This document shows positions 1 through 5,284 of a DNA stretch of 5,284 bases, piece by piece. A program made the translations under genes and the position numbers. Each line of letters opens with the position of its first letter. The first letter of the stretch is position 1. A model generated the notes under the pieces. The model did no database searches. It saw only the letters and a list, made by a program, of their open reading frames with translations, and had not been told where the DNA came from. This stretch comes from CAYLPT01 sp964385645 (GTDB lineage: Bacteria > Armatimonadota > Hebobacteria > Hebobacterales > Hebobacteraceae): assembly GCA_964385645.1 (NCBI GenBank), contig CAYLPT010000230.1:1-5284 (forward strand). Direction: 5' to 3'.

Positions 1-43
1 CCCCATCAGCGCCCCCCTTCCCGCCATTGGGCGTCTCCCGGTG

Positions 44-64
44 GCGCAGGTCCCCAACCTGCGC
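44..64. repeat. Perfect 8-bp inverted repeat, 5-base loop
   Basis: GCGCAGGT at 44-51 and ACCTGCGC at 57-64 are exact reverse complements around CCCCA. It directly abuts a 12-base palindrome (65-76). The stem-loop lies outside any supported gene. It may be a dispersed intergenic repeat unit or an RNA-level structure; the window alone cannot decide. Confidence 0.55.
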
Positions 65-76
65 GGGGGCGCCCCC
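65..76. repeat. 12-bp perfect palindrome GGGGGCGCCCCC
   Basis: A self-complementary 12-mer immediately following the hairpin at 44-64. Simple G-run/C-run composition makes chance plausible. It is listed because it completes a second back-to-back pair of inverted repeats in this 217-base non-coding stretch, alongside the pair at 97-137. No protein-binding role can be named. Confidence 0.35.
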
Positions 77-96
77 CCAAGCTGCCCCACTCCATA

Positions 97-115
97 GGCC
101 GCCCTCCGGGCGGCC
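97..115. repeat. Perfect 8-bp inverted repeat, 3-base loop
   Basis: GGCCGCCC at 97-104 and GGGCGGCC at 108-115 are exact reverse complements around a TCC loop. It abuts the next hairpin (116-137) with no spacer, giving a tandem double hairpin in the non-coding tail beyond the last prepilin gene. Read on the minus strand it is followed by TATGGAGT, not a T-tract, so a terminator role is weakly supported. Confidence 0.55.
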
Positions 116-137
116 GGCGGGGTTCGGAGACCCCGCC
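116..137. repeat. Perfect 8-bp inverted repeat with GGTC-CC-AACC-type core
   Basis: GGCGGGGT at 116-123 and ACCCCGCC at 130-137 are exact reverse complements around the 6-base loop TCGGAG. On the minus strand the centre reads GGTCTCCGAACC, closely matching the centre of the hairpin at 44-64 on the plus strand (GGTCCCCAACC). This suggests two diverged copies of one intergenic repeat in opposite orientations, although GC-rich composition makes some chance similarity likely. Confidence 0.5.
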
Positions 138-173
138 CCACAGCGCGCGGCATCTCCCGTCGGCCGGCGTCTC

Positions 174-194
174 GGGCCCTCAGGCGCGAGGCCC
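174..194 (-). terminator. Candidate terminator hairpin after the prepilin cluster
   Basis: On the minus strand, 24 bases after the TGA stop of the last prepilin gene, the sequence can fold into a GC-rich hairpin. The arms are GGGCCTC and GAGGGCCC: seven pairs with one bulged G and a 6-base loop. No T-run follows, so it is not a textbook intrinsic terminator. It could mark a 3' end, protect the transcript from exonucleases, or be chance in such GC-rich DNA. Position is the main support. Confidence 0.3.
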
Positions 195-217
195 TCCCTC
201 CCCACACGCCGCTGACC

Positions 218-2056
218 TCACCGCTCATATCTGATCTCGCGCGTCAGATTCCGCAGCTTCACCCGCCGCGTCAGGTTCGCCGACTGCGCCAGGGGCGCAT
301 CCGCCGTCGCCCCCGGATCGGTCCGGTCCACCGTGATCGAGATGTCTATCACCGCGTTCGTCCGGTAGTAGGCCGACACCAGGTCCGGGAAGTACCGCCC
401 CATCGGGTAGGTCGTGTTCTTCACCCACACCCCGTTGCTCCGCCACCGGAAGTCAACGAAGTACTTCAGGCCGGGGTCATTCGCCAGCCGCCCGTCGGCC
501 AGCCGCTGCGGCAGCCGAATCCAGCCATACCGCGGGACCGTCGGGTCCACATCCGGGTCGGGCAGCGCCGGGTCCACCCCCACCTGGAACTCGTCGCTGA
601 ACTCCCGCGGCTCCCGATACACCCGCTTCAGCACCCGCCCCGGGATGTCCAGCCCATCGTTCTCCCCCACCCGCACCCGCACCGAGTCGGGGATGAGGAA
701 GTAGGCCAGGCTGGTCGGTTGGCTCTCCCACACCTCCAGCAGCGGCGCCCCGTACACCACCCGGCCAGTATCAGGCACCGTCCCCGCCCGCAGCTCGTCT
801 CCCGCGAACATCAGCGGCACGCCGGTCTCCATCCAGCTCGGGTTGTCGTCGTGCGGCGGCGGGAAGTCGAAGCGCACCCTCCCCTCGATGTAGTCCTCCC
901 CCGTGATCCCGAACGCCACCGCGACGTTGTTCGGCGATCCGGGGGCCGCGCGCACCGGGTAGAGCCCCGTGTCATAGACGGCGACGCCGGTGACGGGATG
1001 CAGCACCTTCACCGTCCGGGTGTCCGGGTCGAAGGCCGCCACGCAGAAGGGATCGTCGCCATAGCGCCCCAGGTTCGGGTCGTAGCGGTAGATCACCAGG
1101 AACGGATCCCGCGCCCACCCGCGCACATCGGGCGGCAGGAACTCCGGCGGCCCCTCCGCCAGCCGCGTCCACCCGCTGTATGGCACGCCCAGCCGCCACA
1201 GCGGATAGCGCGACTGGTAGTGCGCGTAGTCCGGCCCGTTCGGCCCCTCCACCGGCCTCAGCCACTCCCCCGACACCACCGTCGGGTTGAACTCCAGGTG
1301 TGACACATCGTAATCCAGCGCCGCCGGCGTCAGCCCCACCGCGCGCGCCCGGTAGGCCCGCCACCCCTCCGCCGACAGCGGCGTGCCATACGTCCACCGC
1401 GCCCACAGGTACGGATAGCCCGGCTGGAGCGTCACATTGCGCGCCCGCAGGTAGCCCGTCTCCAGGTCGAAGTCCACATCCGCGTGCACCACCCGGGGGA
1501 TCGGCGCCCATCCCGCCGTCTCACCCTTCTCGGTGGGGGCGCCCGAGGCCGCCGCCCAGTCGTAGTTCCACCGGTTCCAGTAGTCATCCATCCGGAAGGG
1601 CTCGGTCACCACCGTCCGCGCCAGGTAGAAGGTATTGCCGGGGCCCAGGTGGCTGGCCGGGGTGTAGTTGCGCTCGGGGTCGTTCAGCGCCCGCCAGAAG
1701 CGCACCATCCGGCCCCAGTCCGGCCGGGGCGGCGTCACCACATCGCTCGTCGGATCGTCCGGGTCGACGCGCAGCGGCGGCACGAAGGCGATCATCGAGG
1801 TGTCGTACATATCGAGCTGGACGTACATCGCCTCCGCCAGCTCTCGCGCCATCGAGTCCAGCGCCATGCGCGCCACCGATGTCGCGTCCGCGCGCGCGCT
1901 GGCCGTCCGGAAGTACCGGAAGCTGCTCAGCAGCGGCAACACCAGCAGCCCCAGCACCACCCCCAGCAGCGCGGCCGTCACCATCACCTCCACCAGCGTG
2001 AAGCCGCGCCGGCGACCGGCAGGCGAATAGGTTGTCCGCAGCGCGAGTGTGCCCAT
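218..2056 (-). CDS. PilW/GspJ-like minor prepilin with large internal expansion (612 aa)
   Basis: The ATG at 2056-2054 is chosen because it gives an 18-residue leader with the basic run G-R-R-R-G directly before F19-T-L-V-E23, Glu again at mature +5. The frame is open further upstream, but that part overlaps gene 2 in another frame. The helix at 19-43 (VMVTAALLGVVLGLLVLPLL) continues into SSFRYFRTASARADATSVARMALDSMARELAEAM, split here as S44-Y48 and the ARMALDSMARELAEAM stretch at 62-77. This long amphipathic helix with an R-x-A-L-x-x-x-A-R-E-L core is typical of PilW/GspJ. The C-terminus has IDISITVDRTD at 570-580 and ends TRRVKLRNLTREIRYER, matching the closing beta-strand and L-R-N tail of that family. 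Between these ends lie about 480 residues that are beta-like, aromatic and contain one Cys (338); GspJ and PilW proteins are usually about 200-350 residues. Short V-D-F strands at 194-196 and 534-536 echo the V-D-Y strands of gene 2. Translation is probably coupled to gene 2, whose stop is two bases upstream; no Shine-Dalgarno sequence is seen. Likely role: a minor pilin in a tip complex with the gene 2 product. The middle region's function is not recognised. Confidence 0.94.
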   Translation of the reverse strand: MGTLALRTTYSPAGRRRGFTLVEVMVTAALLGVVLGLLVLPLLSSFRYFRTASARADATSVARMALDSMARELAEAMYVQLDMYDTSMIAFVPPLRVDPDDPTSDVVTPPRPDWGRMVRFWRALNDPERNYTPASHLGPGNTFYLARTVVTEPFRMDDYWNRWNYDWAAASGAPTEKGETAGWAPIPRVVHADVDFDLETGYLRARNVTLQPGYPYLWARWTYGTPLSAEGWRAYRARAVGLTPAALDYDVSHLEFNPTVVSGEWLRPVEGPNGPDYAHYQSRYPLWRLGVPYSGWTRLAEGPPEFLPPDVRGWARDPFLVIYRYDPNLGRYGDDPFCVAAFDPDTRTVKVLHPVTGVAVYDTGLYPVRAAPGSPNNVAVAFGITGEDYIEGRVRFDFPPPHDDNPSWMETGVPLMFAGDELRAGTVPDTGRVVYGAPLLEVWESQPTSLAYFLIPDSVRVRVGENDGLDIPGRVLKRVYREPREFSDEFQVGVDPALPDPDVDPTVPRYGWIRLPQRLADGRLANDPGLKYFVDFRWRSNGVWVKNTTYPMGRYFPDLVSAYYRTNAVIDISITVDRTDPGATADAPLAQSANLTRRVKLRNLTREIRYER

Positions 2057-2058
2057 GT

Positions 2059-4218
2059 CTACAGCGGCGTCCGGGTCAGATAGGTCGTGATCGTCTCCGC
2101 CTGCCAGCGCTCGTTCAGGCTCGGGGTCGCATAGCGCCGCTGAGGGTCGGCAAGGGCCTCCACCAGGTCCTGCAGCGTCGGCGTCCGCCCGGGCGCGACC
2201 CACGCCACCCGCACCCGCGCGCTGATCCCCCGCACCGCGATCGGGCCCCAGTCGTTCGGCCTGTAGTCCAGCGGCTCGGCAAGCTGACACACCCAGGCCG
2301 CGCCCCCCAAGAGCACCGGCCGATGGTCAATGCGCCGCACCTCGCCGGCGATGTAGGTGTCGTTATCGTCGTAGTAGTCCACCGCCACCACCTGCCCGGC
2401 CTCGCTGAGGGGGAAGTAGAGCTGCCTCCGGTCCTCCGCTGACCACGCATAGGTCACCAACTCCCCGTTCCCCCCCGCGACCGGCGGGCCGCCCGGCCGG
2501 GGCTCGCTGGAGCGCGCATAGCGGCGCGCCGCCGGCATGAGCTGCACCGCCCAGTCCCCCTGGGCGCGGCAGAAGATCCGGTACGACCGGCCGCTGCGGC
2601 TGTGCATCGCCTTTGCGTCGCCTGGCCCACCCACCCAGTGGTTCGCCTCCAGGTCGTGGTTGAAGGTAGGCTCGACTTCCCACTCCCCGTAGTTGAAGAA
2701 GAGCATCCCGTCCCGGTAGTTCACCCGGAAGCGCTCGAGGCGCTCGCGCGGGTTCGTGGGCCAGCTCATCCCCTCGTGGTCGGTCAGGATCTCGCCCGTC
2801 TGGCGGTCCACCGCCACCACGTAGGCCCACATCACCCGCGGGTCGGGCCTGGGCTGGACCGCCCCCGGCCCGTGGTAGAAGCGCTTGATCGCCCGCGCCA
2901 CCTCCTGTGGCTGCGGCTGGCGCGGCAGGTTCGTGTAGTCCGGCCCCTTCAGCGGCCGCACCGGAAGCTGCACCACCCCGTCCGGGGGCACCGACACGTC
3001 GAAGGCCAGGATCTGCCAGTCCTGCACCCGGTAGTCCACCTTCACCTGCGTGATGTCGGTGGGCAGCGGGTCGAGCTGGAGCTGCGGCGAGAACATGATC
3101 CGCCCGCTGATTAGGGTCTCGGGGTCCACGTAGTAGGCGTTCCGCGGCCACAGCAGAGGCTGCCCGGTCAACGTGTCCGGCCGGTACTGCTCGTACTCCT
3201 CCTCCGTCAGCAGGATCAGCCGCTCGTGCACCGCCACCGTCCGCCCATCCAGGCCCACCACAGGCCAGGGATGGTCCCCGGCAGGCACGCCCGGCCCCAC
3301 AGAGCCCGCGGCCACCTCCAGCGTCAGCCCGAAGACCCGCTGCCGTGTCGCCGGGTCCGTGTAGTCCACCTTGAACCTGCGCACCAGCGCCGGCGGGTCC
3401 ACCGAGGGCCCGACGTACAGGTGGCCGGTCGCCGCGTCGATCGTGAACTGCCGCGCCCCCAGGTCGGCCGTCCAGTCCGCGCCGGGCACGTACTGCCACG
3501 CCCGGGCATCGTACACGTCCACATACTCCCGCCACTCCACCCCGCTCAGCGGCTCGACCCCCTTGCGCAGCGCGTCCAGGGGCGCGTGCGCCAGCAGATA
3601 GAAGGGCACCCCCGCCACCGTCTGGCTCAGCCGGCGGATGTCCAGTCGCTCCCCGATCACCGTCCGCGGCAGGAACATGCTGTTGGGCTGCCAGGTCGGG
3701 TGCGGCGTCGCCTCTCGGGCGCCCGGGGGCTCGCGGTACTCCCCGATCGCGGCATTGAACTGGCTCGGCGTCAGGTCGTTCGGGCTGTAGATCAGCGGCC
3801 AGGCGATCTCCTTCAGCCTTCTGAGCTGCTCGCTGTCCAGCGCCACATGCGAGTACGTCATCCCTCCCGTCGCCGCCGCCAGCTCCCCCCACACATGGAG
3901 CTGGGGCAGATTGTCCACTGTGTTCACCAGGGTCACCCCCACGAGCCGACCCTGGTAGTCGGTGGCCACGATAGCATCCGGCAGCGTGTCCGGGTCGAGC
4001 CTCCAGCGCGCCAGCTCTGCCTCCGCGAGCTGCGCCGCCACCGTCCGGTGGTGCCCTGCCTCGATCGCCGAGAACCCGCCCGGGAAGATCCGCATCATCG
4101 CGTAGATCCCGATCATCAGCACCACCACCGCCACCAGCAGCTCCACCAGCGTGAAGCCGCCGGCCGGCCGCCGGCCGCCCAACCCCCTGTCGGTCGCCAC
4201 ATGGCACACGTGCGCCAT
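2059..4218 (-). CDS. PilV/GspI-like minor prepilin with very large repeat-containing passenger (719 aa)
   Basis: The ATG at 4218-4216 gives a 21-residue basic leader ending in RRPAGG, then F22-T-L-V-E26, with Glu at mature position +5 as class III signal peptides require. The frame stays open upstream into gene 1, so the start rests on leader length. GTG codons at 4221 and 4251 are alternatives, and no good Shine-Dalgarno sequence precedes any of them. The helix at 22-45 (LLVAVVVLMIGIYAMM) and the following AAQLAEAEL segment at 61-69 fit the PilV/GspI pattern. The helix ends in F-P-G-G at 45-48. Family members are normally about 120-200 residues; here about 650 residues follow the helix. This region looks beta-rich and carries four V-[D/N]-Y strand motifs around 284, 394, 499 and 613. 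They are often preceded by a turn and hairpin (IDAATGHLYVG, VDRQTGEIL). The passenger has only two Cys (550, 644), and I recognise no catalytic motif. Expected location is the inner membrane before assembly, then the tip of a pilus or pseudopilus. Gene 3 begins two bases after its TAG stop. Family assignment of the N-terminus is firm; the passenger's function is unknown. Confidence 0.93.
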   Translation of the reverse strand: MAHVCHVATDRGLGGRRPAGGFTLVELLVAVVVLMIGIYAMMRIFPGGFSAIEAGHHRTVAAQLAEAELARWRLDPDTLPDAIVATDYQGRLVGVTLVNTVDNLPQLHVWGELAAATGGMTYSHVALDSEQLRRLKEIAWPLIYSPNDLTPSQFNAAIGEYREPPGAREATPHPTWQPNSMFLPRTVIGERLDIRRLSQTVAGVPFYLLAHAPLDALRKGVEPLSGVEWREYVDVYDARAWQYVPGADWTADLGARQFTIDAATGHLYVGPSVDPPALVRRFKVDYTDPATRQRVFGLTLEVAAGSVGPGVPAGDHPWPVVGLDGRTVAVHERLILLTEEEYEQYRPDTLTGQPLLWPRNAYYVDPETLISGRIMFSPQLQLDPLPTDITQVKVDYRVQDWQILAFDVSVPPDGVVQLPVRPLKGPDYTNLPRQPQPQEVARAIKRFYHGPGAVQPRPDPRVMWAYVVAVDRQTGEILTDHEGMSWPTNPRERLERFRVNYRDGMLFFNYGEWEVEPTFNHDLEANHWVGGPGDAKAMHSRSGRSYRIFCRAQGDWAVQLMPAARRYARSSEPRPGGPPVAGGNGELVTYAWSAEDRRQLYFPLSEAGQVVAVDYYDDNDTYIAGEVRRIDHRPVLLGGAAWVCQLAEPLDYRPNDWGPIAVRGISARVRVAWVAPGRTPTLQDLVEALADPQRRYATPSLNERWQAETITTYLTRTPL

Positions 4219-4271
4219 CACGGTCGCTGCTCGCTCGACATCAGTTACCACACCTGGGCCGCCGCCCGCGC

Positions 4272-5284
4272 CTACATCGCGGGCGCCTCGCCCACCGACT
4301 CCTCGAACATGCGGTTGTCCGCCCGGCTCGGCAGCCTCCGCACCGACCCGTCCGCAAACAACACCAGATCCTCGTCCCCCGGATACACCTCCCGCGCCTC
4401 CTCCGCCCGCCGCGGCGGCTCCGCACTCCGATGGTACGGGCACCACAGCACCACCGTGTCCGGCGGCGGATAGGGCTGCAGCAGGTGCCGGTTCTCATAC
4501 ACCTCGACTAGCTCCCCGCGCTCGTCCACATAGGTGTGCAGCAGCGGCAGAGACTGGGTCCCCGGGCTCCAGAAGTTCCGCCGGTAGTACGCGTCATAGT
4601 TCCCCCACCCCAGCATGGTGGGCAGCAGATCGCGCCGCCTCAGCGCGTGCTCCACCAACTCCGCCTCGTTCGCCGGGCAGTGGAGCGCCTCCAGCTTAGT
4701 GATGTACACGCTGCTGCGGAACCACGGCAGCCCGTTCAGCCCCAGCCGCTGCCCCTCCAGGTACAGGCGCGTCCGCCGTGTCTCCTCCGCCGCCTCCCCC
4801 CACAGGTCCGGCAGACCCGGGTACGTCTCCTGGTAGTACTCCCAGTGCTCGGGGTAGAGCCGGGGTTCCACATCCCGGGGCGGCAGGGCGGTCGCGTAGG
4901 AGCCGATGTAGTAGAGCGTATACAGCCCCAGACCCCGCACCCCCGTCTCCACCGGCTGGCCTGCAAGATCCAGGTTGTGCTCCGTGGGGAAGGGCGGATA
5001 GTAGGCCGCGCCCAGGGGCGAGGCCAGGCTGTAGTCCCCCGGGGGCGGCGTGCCGTACCTCTCGGTGTACCACTCCACCGCCGCGGGCGTCCATAGATAC
5101 TCGGTGGAGTCCGGCGGGAAGCACTTGTAGTCCTCCCGAAACAGCGCCAGCGCCTGCCCGATCGCTTTCAGGTTCGAGGCGCACGTGCTGCGCCGGCTGT
5201 GCCGCGCCATCACCATGTAGCTGGGTACCGTGATCGCGGTGAGCACGATCATGATCGCCACCACCACGATCAGCTCCACCAGCG
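4272..5284 (-). CDS. G/H-like prepilin (type II secretion / type IV pilin superfamily), 5' end outside window
   Basis: Partial gene: 336 complete codons and a TAG stop are visible, and the start lies beyond the right edge. The first full codon (5280-5282) is the Leu of a class III signal motif. It reads L-V-E-L, so the window probably begins at mature residue 3 and the missing upstream codons should encode a short basic leader ending in G-F-T. The GTG at 5279 is inside this motif and is not a start. Residues 1-25 are a hydrophobic helix (VVVAIMIVLTAI), followed by a basic ARHSRR segment and an amphipathic stretch, CASNLKAIGQALALF, at 34-48, as in G/H-type pseudopilins. The globular part is unusually rich in Tyr and Trp. 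It has Cys at 34, 54, 202 and 281; the last two sit in C-P boxes (LHCPAN, LWCPYH). It ends in LVLFADGSVRRL at 306-317, like the C-terminal tails of large pilin-like proteins of multi-pilin phyla. Only one transmembrane segment is seen. It would be cleaved by prepilin peptidase and held in the inner membrane or assembled into a fibre. Its substrate or partner is unknown. It is the first of three co-directional prepilin genes. At about 338 mature residues it is more than twice the usual GspG length. Confidence 0.93.
   Translation of the reverse strand, partial: LVELIVVVAIMIVLTAITVPSYMVMARHSRRSTCASNLKAIGQALALFREDYKCFPPDSTEYLWTPAAVEWYTERYGTPPPGDYSLASPLGAAYYPPFPTEHNLDLAGQPVETGVRGLGLYTLYYIGSYATALPPRDVEPRLYPEHWEYYQETYPGLPDLWGEAAEETRRTRLYLEGQRLGLNGLPWFRSSVYITKLEALHCPANEAELVEHALRRRDLLPTMLGWGNYDAYYRRNFWSPGTQSLPLLHTYVDERGELVEVYENRHLLQPYPPPDTVVLWCPYHRSAEPPRRAEEAREVYPGDEDLVLFADGSVRRLPSRADNRMFEESVGEAPAM

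Noticed and set aside
27..215. Plus-strand 62-codon open frame in the non-coding tail
   Set aside because: The Pro/Arg/Gly/Ser-rich product has no recognisable motif, no ribosome site was seen, and it runs straight through several inverted repeats.
2057..2290. Extending the PilW/GspJ-like gene upstream to the start of its open frame
   Set aside because: This would bury the class III signal behind about 78 extra residues of composition-driven sequence overlapping gene 2. The ATG at 2056 gives a normal 18-residue basic leader.
4156..4181. GGCCG-rich run resembling a tandem repeat or hairpin
   Set aside because: It encodes the Gly/Arg/Pro part of the gene 2 leader (G-G-R-R-P-A-G-G) and is explained by codon use for those residues.
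2363..4207. Minus-strand open frame of 614 codons overlapping the same gene in another frame
   Set aside because: The translation is a Gly/Ala/Arg-dominated composition shadow without a membrane helix or motif. The true frame has a prepilin signal and normal composition.
4219..4446. Extending the PilV/GspI-like gene upstream to 4446
   Set aside because: The added residues are Gly/Ala-rich shadow of gene 1's C-terminal region in another frame and would make an implausible leader of nearly 100 residues.
3226..4473. Plus-strand open frame of 415 codons opposite the PilV/GspI-like gene
   Set aside because: It lies antisense to a well-supported gene and its product is rich in His, Arg, Pro and Gln with no domain. 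Long antisense open frames are expected in very GC-rich DNA.
5277..5279. GTG as the start of the first prepilin gene
   Set aside because: It encodes the Val of the L-V-E-L signal motif, so the real start must lie upstream beyond the window edge.
1..5284. CRISPR array, tRNA, rRNA, insertion sequence or phage genes
   Set aside because: I saw no regularly spaced identical repeats, tRNA-like cloverleaf, rRNA segment or transposase or integrase motif on either strand.

Overview
The window is a strongly GC-rich bacterial segment (well over half G+C by eye, with G/C-dominated third codon positions) holding three consecutive genes. All three are on the minus strand, so they read right to left. Each encodes a prepilin-like (type IV pilin / type II secretion pseudopilin superfamily) protein with the class III signal motif G-F-T-L-V-E followed by one hydrophobic helix. 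Only two signatures hint at the organism: large pilin-like proteins carrying CP boxes and a C-terminal F-A-D-G-S-V tail, and an I/V-type pilin whose helix ends in F-P-G-G. Both recall multi-pilin genomes such as Armatimonadota or Planctomycetota, but the sequence does not settle the phylum.

Layout, in transcription order. (1) 5284..4272: a G/H-like pseudopilin, cut by the right edge of the window two residues into the mature protein. (2) 4218..2059: a PilV/GspI-like minor pilin of 719 residues with a very large passenger region. That region has four V-[D/N]-Y strand motifs spaced 105-114 residues apart. (3) 2056..218: a PilW/GspJ-like minor pilin of 612 residues with the family's N-terminal helix and an L-R-N C-terminal tail, separated by a large internal expansion. 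Gene 2 follows gene 1 after 53 bases. Gene 3 starts two bases after the stop of gene 2, so the three probably share one transcript whose promoter lies to the right of the window. The order (G/H)-(I/V)-(J/W) matches the pseudopilin order of gsp and minor-pilin operons. No GspK/PilX-like gene follows gene 3 in the visible sequence.

1..217 is non-coding as far as can be seen. It is dense in perfect or near-perfect inverted repeats: 44-64, 65-76, 97-115, 116-137 and 174-194. Two of these share a related core in opposite orientations, suggesting a dispersed intergenic repeat family. The hairpin at 174-194 lies just past the stop of gene 3 and is the best candidate for a transcript end.

Working together (inference): I/V- and J/W-type minor pilins normally form a tip complex that primes pilus or pseudopilus assembly. 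These two carry passengers several times larger than usual, so the tip would be a bulky, beta-rich, surface-exposed structure of unknown function. No ATPase, secretin, platform protein or prepilin peptidase is encoded here, so the assembly machine must lie elsewhere.
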